Below are positions 20,401 through 28,848 of a DNA stretch of 64,000 bases, piece by piece (the first letter of the stretch is position 1; each line of letters opens with the position of its first letter). The DNA comes from Kolteria novifilia (GTDB taxonomy: Bacteria > Planctomycetota > Planctomycetia > Kolteriales > Kolteriaceae), in contig CP036279.1 of NCBI GenBank assembly GCA_007748055.1, positions 1,860,001 to 1,924,000 on the forward strand. The letters are read 5' to 3'. Below the pieces are notes generated by a model, which was not told where the DNA came from, did not search any database, and saw nothing but the letters and a program-made list of their open reading frames with translations. The position numbers were made by a program, and so were the translations under genes.

Positions 20401-20754
20401 GGGGCCGAGGGGATGCAACTGGAGTCGTACGACTTGGGCGACGGTCGCCTCGGTACCGCCCTGTACCTCAACGGGCTGGTTCAGATCTTCGACGCTCCCT
20501 TCGTGCCGGGGCTCAACACGTTCGCGCCGGCCTTCACGTACGTCTTCGGCAACGGCAACGCCGATCAGTTCTCGATCGCCGACACCAACGGCGACGGGCT
20601 GGCCCAGGAGGCGATCGTGTCGCGCTTCGCCGATCACTCCGGAGCGCTCAGCCCGCAGGGCGGCACCTTCTTCAACAACCTCTTCGGCGTGCCGGACGAC
20701 GCCTTCCGCGCCATTCGCCCGCGCATCATCGACATCATCTTCGGCGGGTTCTAA
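17437..20754 (+). CDS. CSLREA / beta-helix surface protein, shorter paralogue (1105 aa)
   Basis: This is a one-module version of the preceding giant protein. The N-terminus also begins MPS, is Arg-rich and reaches LEQLEDRTVPATFTVDIA, then LSLREAIEASN near residue 70, beta-helix rungs rich in GGGIY and TISNN, and one choice-of-anchor-Q ending (NGGPTLTHLP, DIGAVE). The C-terminal 460 residues align by eye over their whole length with the end of the giant protein, including DALGASF, YRPTTGQ, GLLGMEL, DWNQDG and a terminal GF. The start ATG follows AAGGAG at 9 bp; the frame is open for 87 codons upstream without plausible protein. No hydrophobic signal peptide is visible. The tandem arrangement and shared ends indicate duplication with gain or loss of central modules. 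Surface location is inferred from the family. Confidence 0.87.
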   Translation: MPSCDRTFKRGRLSRFRRWMSDGNSRQRDVRHPRASAMLEQLEDRTVPATFTVDIALDEVDGNTSAGNLSLREAIEASNLAVGADVIQFSTALNGQTITLGGTQLEITDDVTINGLGAESLSISGNGQSRIFFVDDDSDATNLDVAINGLTLRDGFTEFFDFPDERGAAILSRENLELKDAILTQNVAEEGGALAVETEGATTTIENTSFTQNTAQANFGTGGGIYISETGGGTVSIDTATISNNTAADDGGGIYVVVEGSGGNLSITNTTISGNDGGSWGGGIYVGLDSSATASLDGVTISNNTIPDVLSFGGGLYASLDGQSFLTIQNTTVTDNEVMGGGGGLYLQTWGNSTVEVLDSLVQGNETQRSLADGGGIVASASFGGDIVIRRTTIDDNKSHSGGTGGGLAVDAGTDSTIIVDSSTISNNEGGSFFGGGGVYARTLGTGLITVTNSTISGNRSDGSGGGIHISGNMVLENSTVFDNESDVDKTSVFGSGGGVYVFVGSTLSLVSSVIANNRDEATAFPAPQVSGNFDASYSWIEDGTGAEITGFNNRVGSTALPLDPLLGALADNGGPTLTHLPLNGSPLVDQGINQSDLSLEQRGLVRTIDLGNIGNPSGGDGTDIGAVEVDSGTPPEGGDDDQEKTSTLGLYFPNDSFVFHEDASLAAGLTETIDASAGLTQSVTANLDVDGTIIFDGGGLGATFSGEVTGSGTIRSFNSRDRILLGGSISPDGSQGSLRLQAPTVTFASGSELVAEYSPFGSDTIDVDGQVIIEQGATLSLANVNATDFNVNSHIILVDNDGTDAIIGEFSGAAAGTEIMIGGARLQFRYDLGDGNDFGLTVLSFSKGGGVQFAGATSHGFIFRDGQWIFADALGASFRSDVYTIQGWGTTGDQTLVLDDGRGLIYRPTTGQIFVAQRAFGANFDPRFYSTFGTGLLGMELAFNDWNQDGVSTIALVNPLTGYVFFDANADFQINLIQGSPDYSFQVGAEGMQLESYDLGDGRLGTALYLNGLVQIFDAPFVPGLNTFAPAFTYVFGNGNADQFSIADTNGDGLAQEAIVSRFADHSGALSPQGGTFFNNLFGVPDDAFRAIRPRIIDIIFGGF

Positions 20755-21131
20755 GAGACATTCCCGACAGCGGCGCCCCACCTGGGGTCGCCTTTGTTTC
20801 CGAACAACCAACCGACCACCAGACCGCCTCTCTCACTAGGGGGAGGCGGTTGTCACTTCCGGCCATCCTGCCCGCGTTTCCGCCCCGGAAAACCGCCTTC
20901 GATCCCCGCTGTTGCAACCTTTGAACGATCCTGTCGGGGTCGTTTCCCACCGAGGGCCGTCTTTTCCAGGCTCGGATGGGAATTCTCTTTGGGACACCCG
21001 TGGCGATTCGCTATCACGGCTTCAGTGGATCGTGCTCGTCACGACGACGGCTCGTCGCGAGCGGCGATTCGCTGGCCACCAGTTGAGCGTCCAAACGACA
21101 ACATTCCGCGATTGAGCGAAGGGAGCCCGGC
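20755..21131. other. intergenic with two terminator-like hairpins
   Basis: About 377 bp before the glutamate decarboxylase gene. Besides the hairpin listed next, ACCGCCTC at 20823 pairs with GAGGCGGT at 20843 but has no T-run. No gene is seen. Confidence 0.45.
20772..20799 (+). terminator. intrinsic terminator after the second surface-protein gene
   Basis: GGCGCCCC pairs with GGGGTCGCC (one bulged T) around an ACCT loop, followed by TTTGTTT. It sits 18 bp after the stop codon. Confidence 0.65.
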
Positions 21132-22535
21132 ATGCTTTCCAAACAGGTACCTCTCCATGAAATGAGCGATTCGCAGAAGGGCCACTCGGTCACCTACGGC
21201 ACGCGCTACTTCACCGACTCGGTGCCGAAGTACGAGATGCCCGACGATTCGATGCCGGCCAATGTCGCCTACCAGATCATCCACGACGAACTCGATCTCG
21301 ATGGCAACCCCCGACTGAACCTCGCCAGCTTCGTGACCACTTGGATGGAGCCCGAAGCCGAGAAGCTGATGATGGAGTCGCTCAACAAGAACTACATCGA
21401 TCAGGACGAATACCCGCAGACGACCGAGATCCAGAATCGCTGCGTCAACATGCTCTCGCGGCTCTTCAACTCCCCGAACCACGAGACCGCCGTCGGCACC
21501 GGCACCGTCGGCTCCTCCGAGGCGATCCATCTGGCCGGCTTGGCCCTCAAGTGGAATTGGCGCGCCCGCCAGAAGGCCAAGGGCAAGCCGACTGACAAGC
21601 CGAACATCGTCATGGGCGAGAACGTTCAGGTCTGTTGGGAGAAGTTCGCCCGCTACTTCGAGGTCGAGCCGCGTCTGGTGCCGCTGACCGAGTCGCGCTT
21701 CATCCTTGGCGTCGACGAAGCCCTCGAGATGGTCGACGAGAACACCATCGCCGTCGTCGGCATCCTCGGGAGCACCTACACCGGCGAGTTCGAGCCGATC
21801 AAGGAACTCAACGACAAGCTGACCAAGCTCAACGAGGAGAAGGGCTGGGAGGTGCCGATCCACGTCGACGGCGCCAGTGGTGCCTTCGTCGCTCCCTTCC
21901 TCTATCCCGATCTCGAATGGGACTTCCGCTTGCCGCTGGTCAAGTCGATCAACGCCTCGGGCCACAAATACGGCCTCGTCCATCCGGGTGTCGGCTGGGT
22001 GATCTGGCGTGACGAGGCGGAACTGCCCGACGATCTGGTCTTCCACGTCAACTACCTCGGCGGCGACCAACCGACCTTCAACCTCAACTTCTCCAAGGGC
22101 GCCAGCCAAGTCATTGCCCAGTACTACAACTTTCTGCGGCTCGGCTACGGCGGCTACAAGCGCATCATGGAAAACATGATGGACAACTGCCGCTTCCTCG
22201 TCAGCGAGCTAGGCAAGTCCGATCACTTCGACTTCCTCTCCGACGACAAGGGATTGCCTGTCGTCTGCTTCGGACTCAAGGGGGAGCGGGGCTACACCGT
22301 CTTCGACATCTCCGATCGCTTGCGCGAGCGGGGTTGGATCGTCCCGGCCTATACGATGGCGCCCAACGCCGAGCACATCGCGGTCCTTCGGATCGTCGTT
22401 CGCGAGGGCTTCAGTCGCGACATGGCCGAGTTGCTCGTCGAGGACATTAAGCGTGCCGTCGAGTACTTCGACGAAGCCAAGCCGCAGGTCGCCACGAGCA
22501 CGCCCCACGAGAAAAAGACCAAGGGAGTCTGCTAA
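21132..22535 (+). CDS. gadB: glutamate decarboxylase
   Basis: A PLP-dependent decarboxylase that converts glutamate to GABA and CO2, consuming a cytoplasmic proton. At 467 residues it has normal length. Typical features are the N-terminal [36 protein letters not shown] near residue 57, IDQDEYPQT near 96, [28 protein letters not shown] and the cofactor lysine in [14 protein letters not shown] (about K279). The C-terminus is short and ends GVC. AAGGGAG lies ahead of the ATG. No glutamate/GABA antiporter gene is adjacent, so whether it serves acid resistance or GABA metabolism cannot be told. Group II decarboxylases with other substrates are less likely given the near-complete GadB motif set. 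Confidence 0.95.
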   Translation: MLSKQVPLHEMSDSQKGHSVTYGTRYFTDSVPKYEMPDDSMPANVAYQIIHDELDLDGNPRLNLASFVTTWMEPEAEKLMMESLNKNYIDQDEYPQTTEIQNRCVNMLSRLFNSPNHETAVGTGTVGSSEAIHLAGLALKWNWRARQKAKGKPTDKPNIVMGENVQVCWEKFARYFEVEPRLVPLTESRFILGVDEALEMVDENTIAVVGILGSTYTGEFEPIKELNDKLTKLNEEKGWEVPIHVDGASGAFVAPFLYPDLEWDFRLPLVKSINASGHKYGLVHPGVGWVIWRDEAELPDDLVFHVNYLGGDQPTFNLNFSKGASQVIAQYYNFLRLGYGGYKRIMENMMDNCRFLVSELGKSDHFDFLSDDKGLPVVCFGLKGERGYTVFDISDRLRERGWIVPAYTMAPNAEHIAVLRIVVREGFSRDMAELLVEDIKRAVEYFDEAKPQVATSTPHEKKTKGVC

Positions 22536-22664
22536 GATAGTCCGTGAGAGCCTCGATCGCGGCCGAGCCGTGAGAGTGCGATCACGGCAACCACGTGGGA
22601 CCCTGGACAACGCCGCGAGCGGTCGGGCCCGGGTCCGCGAGATGATGTTCGGGAAGGTCGTTCG

Positions 22665-23225
22665 ATGGATCGCGCCGATGAGCAAGCACTGCTCCAGGCG
22701 GAAGGCTATCTTGAACTCGAGTTGCCCGAGCCGGCACTCGAGGCGCTGGAGCGGGTCGGCACGCGTGCCCGCACTAGTGCCCAGTGGCATTTCCTGACCG
22801 GGAAAGCGCTTCAGCTACGGGGAGAGTTCGCCCGAGCGCTGCCGCATTTGGAGTCGGCAAGCGTCCAGGAGCCGGACAACGTCGAGGTCTATCTCTCCCT
22901 CGGCTGGTGCTACAAGCGGACCGACCAACTTCCGCGGGCGATCTCCTCGCTGCTCGAGGCCCATCGGCGTTGCCAGCAGCGCTCCAAGTCGCCCGAGGGG
23001 GCGCTGGTGATGTACAACCTCTCCTGCTACTACGCGTTGGCCAACCATCGAGCGCAAACGCTTCAGTGGCTCGCCCGCGCCCTCAAGCAGGAACCGGGTT
23101 ACCGGCGGATGATCGCCGAAGAGACCGACTTCGACAAGATCCGCGACGACCCCGAGTTCCAAGCCCTCGCCCGACCGCGCGACGACGACGAGAACGAGGA
23201 CGACGAGCCGACGTTCTTCGTCTAG
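22665..23225 (+). CDS. tetratricopeptide-repeat protein
   Basis: A 186-residue soluble protein. Residues 5-110 contain about three TPR units, for example WHFLTGKALQLRGEFARALPHLE and VYLSLGWCYKRTDQLPRAISSLLEA (each quoted in part), followed by a helical unit LVMYNLSCYYALANH. Residues 140-165 resemble a TPR end-of-group segment with IAEETDFDKIRDDPEF. The tail is very acidic (DDDENEDDEPTFFV). No signal peptide is seen, so it probably acts in the cytoplasm as an interaction scaffold. It starts 130 bp after gadB in the same direction; co-transcription is possible. No specific partner is indicated by context. Confidence 0.8.
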   Translation: MDRADEQALLQAEGYLELELPEPALEALERVGTRARTSAQWHFLTGKALQLRGEFARALPHLESASVQEPDNVEVYLSLGWCYKRTDQLPRAISSLLEAHRRCQQRSKSPEGALVMYNLSCYYALANHRAQTLQWLARALKQEPGYRRMIAEETDFDKIRDDPEFQALARPRDDDENEDDEPTFFV

Positions 23226-23513
23226 GTCCGGGGGCAGCAAGTCATCCCTGCTCCTCCAACGAATGGCGCCCATAGGTGGCGTTCGTGGCGAACGCCATGG
23301 TAACGCGGCGCTCTCCAAGAACGAACGGCTACCCCGCGACATCTCCCCGTTTCAGCCGTGCAGGAATCGCGTGTCGAAAACGCGCGCGAAATGAGCGCTT
23401 TTTTGCGCAAAATCGCATCAAATCGGTCGACTTCGGGGCCAAATCGGTCGAGAACGGGGCAACTTTGGAATGTTTCGTGTCATCGGTGAGCACCGCGCGT
23501 TCGAAGGCGTTCC

Positions 23514-25067
23514 TCACCGTTCGATCACCTCGCCTCCGCCGCGCGTAAAGAACGCCCGGAGCTTTTCGGAACCGATCGACTTGTTCATGACTCGCACCGA
23601 GCCGTCGGCAAAGAGCGTGAGAAAGTCGGTCCCCTTCGTCCCGAGCAACCCGCGAAAGGGATCGTCGGGATTGATGATCAGATCCTCCGGCTTGGTCCAG
23701 ATCACCCCATGCTCGGCATCCGCGACGACGACCATGATCGTGTTGGACGTCCCATCGGTGATCTTCGAGATCTTGGTCCCTTCCAACGCACCGTGCGGAA
23801 AGATCGTCCCTTTCTCGACGGGGACCACAACGCGGGTCAAGCCCACCTCGCCGCCCTTCGATTGCGGGACCGCGTAAACGGCGGGGATCTTCTCGACGAG
23901 CTTGCGGTTGTGCTCGGAGTCCCACGGCTCGTCGAGACGGAACTGCTCGTAGAGCTTCTTTTGCCCAAGGTAGGGCAGCAGCAACACCCGCCAGCTAAGC
24001 AGCGGTTTGCCCTCCTTGGACGTCGCCGCCGCGGGCGGAAAGTGCTTGTGGACGTCGTGATAGTTGTGCATCGCGATGCCGAGTTGTTTGAGCGACTTGA
24101 TCGCGTCGACCGTCGCGACGCGCTCGTTGATCTGTTCGACGGAAGGTTCCACGATGCTCAGCAGTTGAGTCATCCCATCGTTGGATTCATCGAGCGAGAG
24201 AATCAGGCGATCGTCCGCCACCCGCGGCGTCAGGAGGCGCAGCGCTGTCGCGGGATCGCGCACCTCTTCGGCGACCATCTCGTTCTTCATCAGAAGGGCC
24301 AACGAGGCGACCCACAACCCGCGCATCCGATTGGCCGCGTCCCGATCGCGTGACTGAACCACGACGCGAAGGGCCGGCGTGTCGCCGACATCGAGACCGA
24401 TGGCCGCCCAGACCAATCCCTGGGTGAGCACCGAACTGGGGCCGCCGCCGATCCCCTGTGGGAGTGTCGGCATGACCTCCTCCACGACCCGACGGTCGGT
24501 TTTGCTCGGTAGGAGAAGGAACTGCAACAGACCGTCGCCGGCCGCTTCGAAGGCATTGTCGAGCACGGGCTCTGAGCGACGCTCCTCCGCGAGGGACGGT
24601 CGCCGTGCTCGTGAACCGCCGACGAGGATCGCTTTCTCGGTCGACTCGATGGACGCGTCGGCATCCCAATGCTTGAGCCAAGGAAGCTTCCCACGCAAGG
24701 CGTCGACCTTCGCGGACTCGTTCATTGGAAGGACCAACAGAGGCATGCTGGTTGGCAGATCGGACCAATGGACGATCGCGAAGACTTCGCGGAACCCAGC
24801 CTCTTTGATCATCGGTAGCGCCGCGAGTGTCTGGGAAAGGAGTTCCTCGGCACGAGGCCCGAAGGGAAGGGGCAGTCGTTTCACTCCCTCGGCCCAATCG
24901 TTGGCGTCGAATCGCGTCAGGTCGACCCGGACGATACCCAGCGTCGACTCCTTGACATACGGAGCGATGGCCCTTGCTCGGCTAGCCCCGTGGGAGGGTT
25001 CGGCCGCCACAAGCTCAGTGACAGGCACCAGGCACAAGGCCAACGCGAAGACAGCGGTTCGCGGCAT
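23514..25067 (-). CDS. secreted DUF1559-domain protein without prepilin leader
   Basis: A 517-residue protein with a clear signal peptide (MPRTAVFALALCLVPV...AAEP). Residues 30-300 form a domain I do not recognise. From about residue 320 the DUF1559 signature appears: LKQLGIAMHNYHDVH, LSWRVLLLPYLGQKKLYEQF, TDGTSNTIMVV and FADGSVRVMNKSI. Most planctomycete DUF1559 proteins begin with a type IV prepilin-like leader (FTLIELLVVIAI); this one has a conventional signal peptide and an extra N-terminal domain instead. ATG 25067 follows GGAGG; the frame stays open for 73 more codons because it reads through a 33-bp repeat array, and that extension should not be annotated as protein. Function unknown; envelope location inferred. 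Confidence 0.85.
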   Translation of the reverse strand: MPRTAVFALALCLVPVTELVAAEPSHGASRARAIAPYVKESTLGIVRVDLTRFDANDWAEGVKRLPLPFGPRAEELLSQTLAALPMIKEAGFREVFAIVHWSDLPTSMPLLVLPMNESAKVDALRGKLPWLKHWDADASIESTEKAILVGGSRARRPSLAEERRSEPVLDNAFEAAGDGLLQFLLLPSKTDRRVVEEVMPTLPQGIGGGPSSVLTQGLVWAAIGLDVGDTPALRVVVQSRDRDAANRMRGLWVASLALLMKNEMVAEEVRDPATALRLLTPRVADDRLILSLDESNDGMTQLLSIVEPSVEQINERVATVDAIKSLKQLGIAMHNYHDVHKHFPPAAATSKEGKPLLSWRVLLLPYLGQKKLYEQFRLDEPWDSEHNRKLVEKIPAVYAVPQSKGGEVGLTRVVVPVEKGTIFPHGALEGTKISKITDGTSNTIMVVVADAEHGVIWTKPEDLIINPDDPFRGLLGTKGTDFLTLFADGSVRVMNKSIGSEKLRAFFTRGGGEVIER

Positions 25068-25105
25068 TTCGGTTCCTCCGAAGATTGCTTCCAACGAGTG
25101 ACGGT

Positions 25106-25905
25106 GAGCCTCTTGTTCCCCTCTCCCTGCGGGAGAGCGAGCCTCTTGTTCCCCTCTCCCTGTGGGAGAGTGAGCCTCTTGTTCCCCTCTCCCTGCGGGA
25201 GAGCGAGCCTCTTGTTCCCCTCTCCCTGTGGGAGAGGGGTTAGGGGTGAGGGGGCTTTCTTCCACGAAGTTGCAACGTTTCCCCAAGCAATGAATCCCCT
25301 CACCCGTCTCGCTTCGCTCGCCGACCTCTCCCCACGGGAGAGGTCATCCGTGCTCCTCTCCCTGCGGGAGAGCGAGCCTCTTGTTCCCCTCTCCCTGCGG
25401 GAGAGTGAGCCTCTTGTTCCCCTCTCCCTGTGGGAGAGGGGTTAGGGGTGAGGGGGCTTTCTTCCACGAAGTTGCAACGTTTCCCCAAGCAATGAATCCC
25501 CTCACCCGTCTCGCTTCGCTCGCCGACCTCTCCCCACGGGAGAGGTCATCCGTGCTCCTCTCCCTGCGGGAGAGCGAGCCTCTTGTTCCCCTCTCCCTGT
25601 GGGAGAGGGGTTAGGGGTGAGGGGGCTTTCTTCCACGAAGTTGCAACGTTTCCCCAAGCAATGAATCCCCTCACCCGTCTCGCTTCGCTCGCCGACCTCT
25701 CCCCACGGGAGAGGTCATTCGTGCTCCTCTCCCTGCGGGAGAGCGAGCCTCTTGTTCCCCTCTCCCTGCGGGAGAATGAGCCTCTTGTTCCCCTCTCCCT
25801 GCGGGAGAGCGAGCCTCTTGTTCCCCTCTCCCTGCGGGAGAATGAGCCTCTTGTTCCCCTCTCCCTGCGGGAGAGGGGTTAGGGGTGAGGGGGCTTTCTG
25901 GATGG
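25106..25905. repeat. nested repeat array: 33-bp units inside a 169 + n x 33 bp unit
   Basis: Four 33-bp units start at 25106, 25139, 25172 and 25205. They contain CTCTCCCTGCGGGAGAG, a hairpin with arms CTCTCCC/GGGAGAG. A longer unit with the marker TAGGGGTGAG then recurs at 25241, 25443, 25612 and 25880; the spacings are 202, 169 and 268, that is 169 plus 1, 0 and 3 copies of 33 bp. The longer unit also carries the CTCACCCGTCTCGCTTCGCT segment found inverted at 27480. Open frames here on both strands are repeat artefacts. Confidence 0.9.
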
Positions 25906-25946
25906 CGGTTTCTTCTCCCGTGCCATCACCTTGACACTCAATGTCT

Positions 25947-25965
25947 GGTGGGCCACAGGCCCACC
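25947..25965. repeat. palindrome GGTGGGCC-ACA-GGCCCACC (repeat family E)
   Basis: Perfect 8-bp arms around ACA. Degenerate copies (GGTGGACTACAGGCCCGGC and GGTGGGCTACAGGCCCAGCC) lie near 27438 and 27613. It sits just past the end of the following minus-strand gene. Confidence 0.7.
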
Positions 25966-25998
25966 CTACGAGGAACACACGCTCCTGCGGCGCGAGCC

Positions 25999-27426
25999 TT
26001 AGCGGCCGACGGTGATGACATAGCGTATCGACTCTCCGCCGCGAGGATTGTCGACGGCAAGGGTCGCTTGCTCGCCCTCGAGCTGGTAGGGAAACGGCTC
26101 CTCCGTGAATGGGTCACGCGGCACGGGAACGACGGTCATCGCATCGAGACTCTCGGGGAGCTCTCCGTCGTTCGCAGCCAAGTGCAGCCGAATCGCTTCG
26201 ATCGTGCGAAGGAACTCGACCTTCTGCTGCGACCGCTCCAGCGCCGAACGGAACCCGTACAGCGCCGGCAAGAGCGCCTTGGCCAATGGGAATATCTCTT
26301 CGTAGCCATCCGACGGGTTGTGCAGCCGCTTCTCGGCCAACGCGAGTTCCTTGCTCGCTTCTCGCCAGTTGGTGAGAAAGAAGGCCTTGAAGAGATCGTC
26401 GCGCCGCCGTTCGTAAAGACGCGCGGTGTAGAACAAGATCACCTGGGGAACGGGCATCGCCTCGACGCGGTGTTCGGGGAGACCCCAGTCGATGAGGGCT
26501 CGTCGTGCCATGGGGTAGCCCTTGACACAGCGAGCCGTCAGCGCCACCTCGGGAGGGATCTCCGTCCGCGTGCTCGGATCGGTGAGATGGGAAAAGTCCT
26601 TCCAGAAAGCGAGCAACTCCCGCCGCCAGTAAGCGACATCGTTGATCTCCCGATCGACATTCCGCAGCATCGGCAACGAGAGGAACGCGGCGTCGAACTC
26701 GGCTTCCACGCCGTGTCGCCCATCAACCAGTGGACGGGGAAGCATCGTCAGGGCCCAATAGAGGTTGGGGGCTCCCGGTTGCTGAATGAAGTCCTCAATG
26801 CCGGCGAACATCTGCGACACGATGGCGGCGCCGACGAGCGTGTGGATGATGGTCGGTCCCTTGACAACGTTGCGGCCTAGCGTGAAGCCAACGGCAAGGG
26901 TCTCCACGGCGCCAGCGAACTCGCGCTCGATCACTTGGATGCGTGTTCTCAGCCTCATCAATCGCCCAAAACTGCGCATCTGCTGAGCTTCGGAGAGGAT
27001 GATGGTGTAGAAGGACTTCTCGCGGGTTGGAACTTGCCAATCACAGTGCTCGCGCCTTGCGGCAAGTTTCAATGTGGAGAGGATGTGGCCTTCCTCGATG
27101 TCGCCACGAAGAAAGTTGACGAGTTGAAGATCCTCTTGACGCAACCTGCCCAACGGCATCGCACTCCACTCGGCGATCTTCCTCCAAAGATCCGGATGGC
27201 AGACGACGCCGTTCTCCTCCGCGAAGACCTTGCCGTAGTCGACCGCGGCGTTGCCGGGGAGACGATCGAGGAACTTCGGAAGAAGCTGGTACTTGAGGGT
27301 GGGGCTCGGTTCGGCTTGCGGATGGAGCGTCAGCCGAACGACCTTCGGCTCCGCGTCCTGGGCCGCCACCGGGACGAGACCCGCGAGCAAGCAGAAGCAA
27401 AGACAGCATCGTGTCATCGTTCGCAT
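25999..27426 (-). CDS. secreted protein of unknown function (475 aa)
   Basis: I do not recognise the family. The N-terminus MRTMTRCCLCFCLLAGLVPVAAQDAEP is a signal peptide, possibly with a lipobox-like Cys cluster but no clear L-A-G-C site. The rest is mostly alpha-helical with charged surfaces, with no other transmembrane segment except a weakly hydrophobic stretch near residue 200 (IIHTLVGAAIVSQMF). The last 60 residues resemble the end of planctomycete secreted proteins (LPESLDAMTVVPVPRDPFTEEPF, quoted in part: PRDPFTEEPFPY). AAGGAA precedes the ATG. It lies between repeat arrays on both sides and is not clearly in an operon with the DUF1559 gene. Periplasmic or surface location inferred. 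Confidence 0.75.
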   Translation of the reverse strand: MRTMTRCCLCFCLLAGLVPVAAQDAEPKVVRLTLHPQAEPSPTLKYQLLPKFLDRLPGNAAVDYGKVFAEENGVVCHPDLWRKIAEWSAMPLGRLRQEDLQLVNFLRGDIEEGHILSTLKLAARREHCDWQVPTREKSFYTIILSEAQQMRSFGRLMRLRTRIQVIEREFAGAVETLAVGFTLGRNVVKGPTIIHTLVGAAIVSQMFAGIEDFIQQPGAPNLYWALTMLPRPLVDGRHGVEAEFDAAFLSLPMLRNVDREINDVAYWRRELLAFWKDFSHLTDPSTRTEIPPEVALTARCVKGYPMARRALIDWGLPEHRVEAMPVPQVILFYTARLYERRRDDLFKAFFLTNWREASKELALAEKRLHNPSDGYEEIFPLAKALLPALYGFRSALERSQQKVEFLRTIEAIRLHLAANDGELPESLDAMTVVPVPRDPFTEEPFPYQLEGEQATLAVDNPRGGESIRYVITVGR

Positions 27427-27806
27427 CGAGTGGTTCCTTCTGGTGGACTACAGGCCCGGCGTATTCCTCATCTCTCCCGCGGGGAGAGGTCGGTGAGCGA
27501 AGCGAGACGGGTGAGGGGATGAGCGCCGCGGCAAACCCCATCGGGGCATCGAATCACTTCGCCTCATCCCTGCCCAAGCACATTCCAACTCCCCGTGCTC
27601 CTCTGTGTTCCCTGGTGGGCTACAGGCCCAGCCTGCTTGTGATTCTCGGACACAGGTCAGCCTACCCCCTTGGTGGTGATGACTAGCGGCCCGTTGGTCG
27701 TGCGGGAGATTGACCGATCACAGGCTTTCCCCCCCCATGTCCACGGCGAGCGTAGGTCTTTTGGCACCCAAGAGTCTTTTGAGCAATGAAGTAACCAATC
27801 GGGACA
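27427..27806. repeat. intergenic mosaic of dispersed repeats
   Basis: About 380 bp made largely of repeat pieces: a family E palindrome (27436), a CTCTCCCGCGGGGAGAGGTCGG block with inverted CTCACCCGTCTCGC sequence (27472-27530), another family E copy (27610) and a family A copy (27735-27809). The family A copy runs into the stop codon of the downstream minus-strand gene, giving TAGTGTCCCGATTGGTTACT on the coding strand. No gene is seen. Confidence 0.7.
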
Positions 27807-28340
27807 CTAGCCGCCCTCCTTGAGAAGCCCGTCGAGCATCTCGAAGTAAGTGGGCGCAGACCCCTCGGCGGCGATCGATTCGTCGTTCTTCGGAATCGTG
27901 CTGGCCCAGGGATCGACGCCGAGCGTGAAGTGCCGTTCGATCGACGCGAGATACTCCGCCCTCGTCTCGAAGGGCAGGGGACTCGGCAAATTCGCCCTGG
28001 GCCACTCGTTCGCTGACGAGTCGTCGGCGGTTCGAGCGATCACGGACGTCGGGGTCGAGGCGGGGACGGGAACCTCGACCTCGACGATCCGCGTCTCGAT
28101 CACCGTGCGAGGCCCTTGGAGCAGCATCACCAAAAGAACGGCCGCGACCGAACTCATCGCGGTGAACGCCACCGGCCATCCGAACGAGGGGTGAGTTGGG
28201 GCCGACCGCTCGCCGGCGATCTCTCCCGCGCGGTACATAAGCAGCCCATGGTCGAGGCTCGCCGCGTCGGGACGTAGCACCGCCAGCGCCGCTTCGACGT
28301 CATGCAACTCCGGATCGAGTTCGTTGGAATCGTTGGTCAC
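27807..28340 (-). CDS. single-TM protein, probable anti-sigma factor
   Basis: A 177-residue protein with a soluble N-terminal part (1-55), one transmembrane helix (WPVAFTAMSSVAAVLLVMLL, about 55-75) and a variable outer part. The GTG start lies 13 bp after the ECF sigma stop, with GAGGAGA between them, so the two are translated from one message. This size, topology and position fit an anti-sigma factor that holds the sigma factor at the membrane, but I do not see a HxxxCxxC zinc anti-sigma motif, so the assignment is by context. The outer part contains ETRAEYLASIERHF. The stop codon is supplied at the border of a family A repeat. Confidence 0.6.
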   Translation of the reverse strand: MTNDSNELDPELHDVEAALAVLRPDAASLDHGLLMYRAGEIAGERSAPTHPSFGWPVAFTAMSSVAAVLLVMLLQGPRTVIETRIVEVEVPVPASTPTSVIARTADDSSANEWPRANLPSPLPFETRAEYLASIERHFTLGVDPWASTIPKNDESIAAEGSAPTYFEMLDGLLKEGG

Positions 28341-28353
28341 GGGTCGCGTCTCC

Positions 28354-28848
28354 TCATCGTTCGTCTTGGGGGCACGAGACGCCCAGTTGTTCGCGGAGTC
28401 GTTCGAGGGCCGCGCGGTAGTGGCGAAAGGCGGCGCTCTTCGACGTTTCGGTCAGGGCGGCGATCTCCTCGAAGGTCAGCCCACCCCAAAGCTTCGCGAT
28501 CACGACTTCACGCAGCTCGGGAGCGAGTTCTCCGAGCCGTTCGGCCGCCTCGTCGGCATCGAGCCCGCCCTCGCTCGGCTCGAACCAGCAACGCGCTCGC
28601 GTCGCCGCTTCGGCCTCGTGGCGGCGCCGGCACGCTTCGTCGCGCGAGGCATTGAGGGCGGCGTTGCGGACCGCGCGGAAGAGCCACGCCACCGGATGGT
28701 CGGGAGCGGTCTCCTGCCGCAGCAGCCGCAGGAAGGCCTCCTGCACGACGTCGTCGGGCGCGTGGCACCACTGCCTGGCGTAGAGGACCAGGGCGGGGCC
28801 GCGTTCACGCAGCAATCGCGCCAGTTGTTGCGGGTCGACCTTCGGCAT
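28354..28848 (-). CDS. ECF-type RNA polymerase sigma factor
   Basis: The 164-residue protein has sigma region 2 (LYARQWCHAPDDVVQEAFLR near residue 20, then HPVAWLFRAVRNAALN) and region 4 (LREVVIAKLWGGLTFEEIAA and a helix-turn-helix ending SAAFRHYRAALERLREQL). The linker between them is short, as in ECF sigma factors. I favour ATG 28848 because the conserved helix starts soon after; a GTG 12 codons upstream (28884) is the alternative. It is co-transcribed with a membrane protein that probably controls it. The divergent sulfatase gene starts about 400 bp away and could be a target, which is inference only. Confidence 0.88.
   Translation of the reverse strand: MPKVDPQQLARLLRERGPALVLYARQWCHAPDDVVQEAFLRLLRQETAPDHPVAWLFRAVRNAALNASRDEACRRRHEAEAATRARCWFEPSEGGLDADEAAERLGELAPELREVVIAKLWGGLTFEEIAALTETSKSAAFRHYRAALERLREQLGVSCPQDER

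Noticed and set aside
6310-20754. Type V autotransporters
   Set aside because: Beta-helix passengers and a terminal Phe are suggestive, but the C-terminal region has FG-GAP-like DWN..G loops rather than a 12-strand barrel, and there is no signal peptide.
25106-25905. CRISPR array
   Set aside because: The repeats are contiguous with no unique spacers of constant length, and no cas gene is present. The units are palindromic VNTRs.
25381-25978. Plus- and minus-strand frames with FPSPCGR or GEGNKRL repeats
   Set aside because: Both strands are open at once because of the 33-bp period. There are no ribosome-binding sites and no similarity beyond the repeat.
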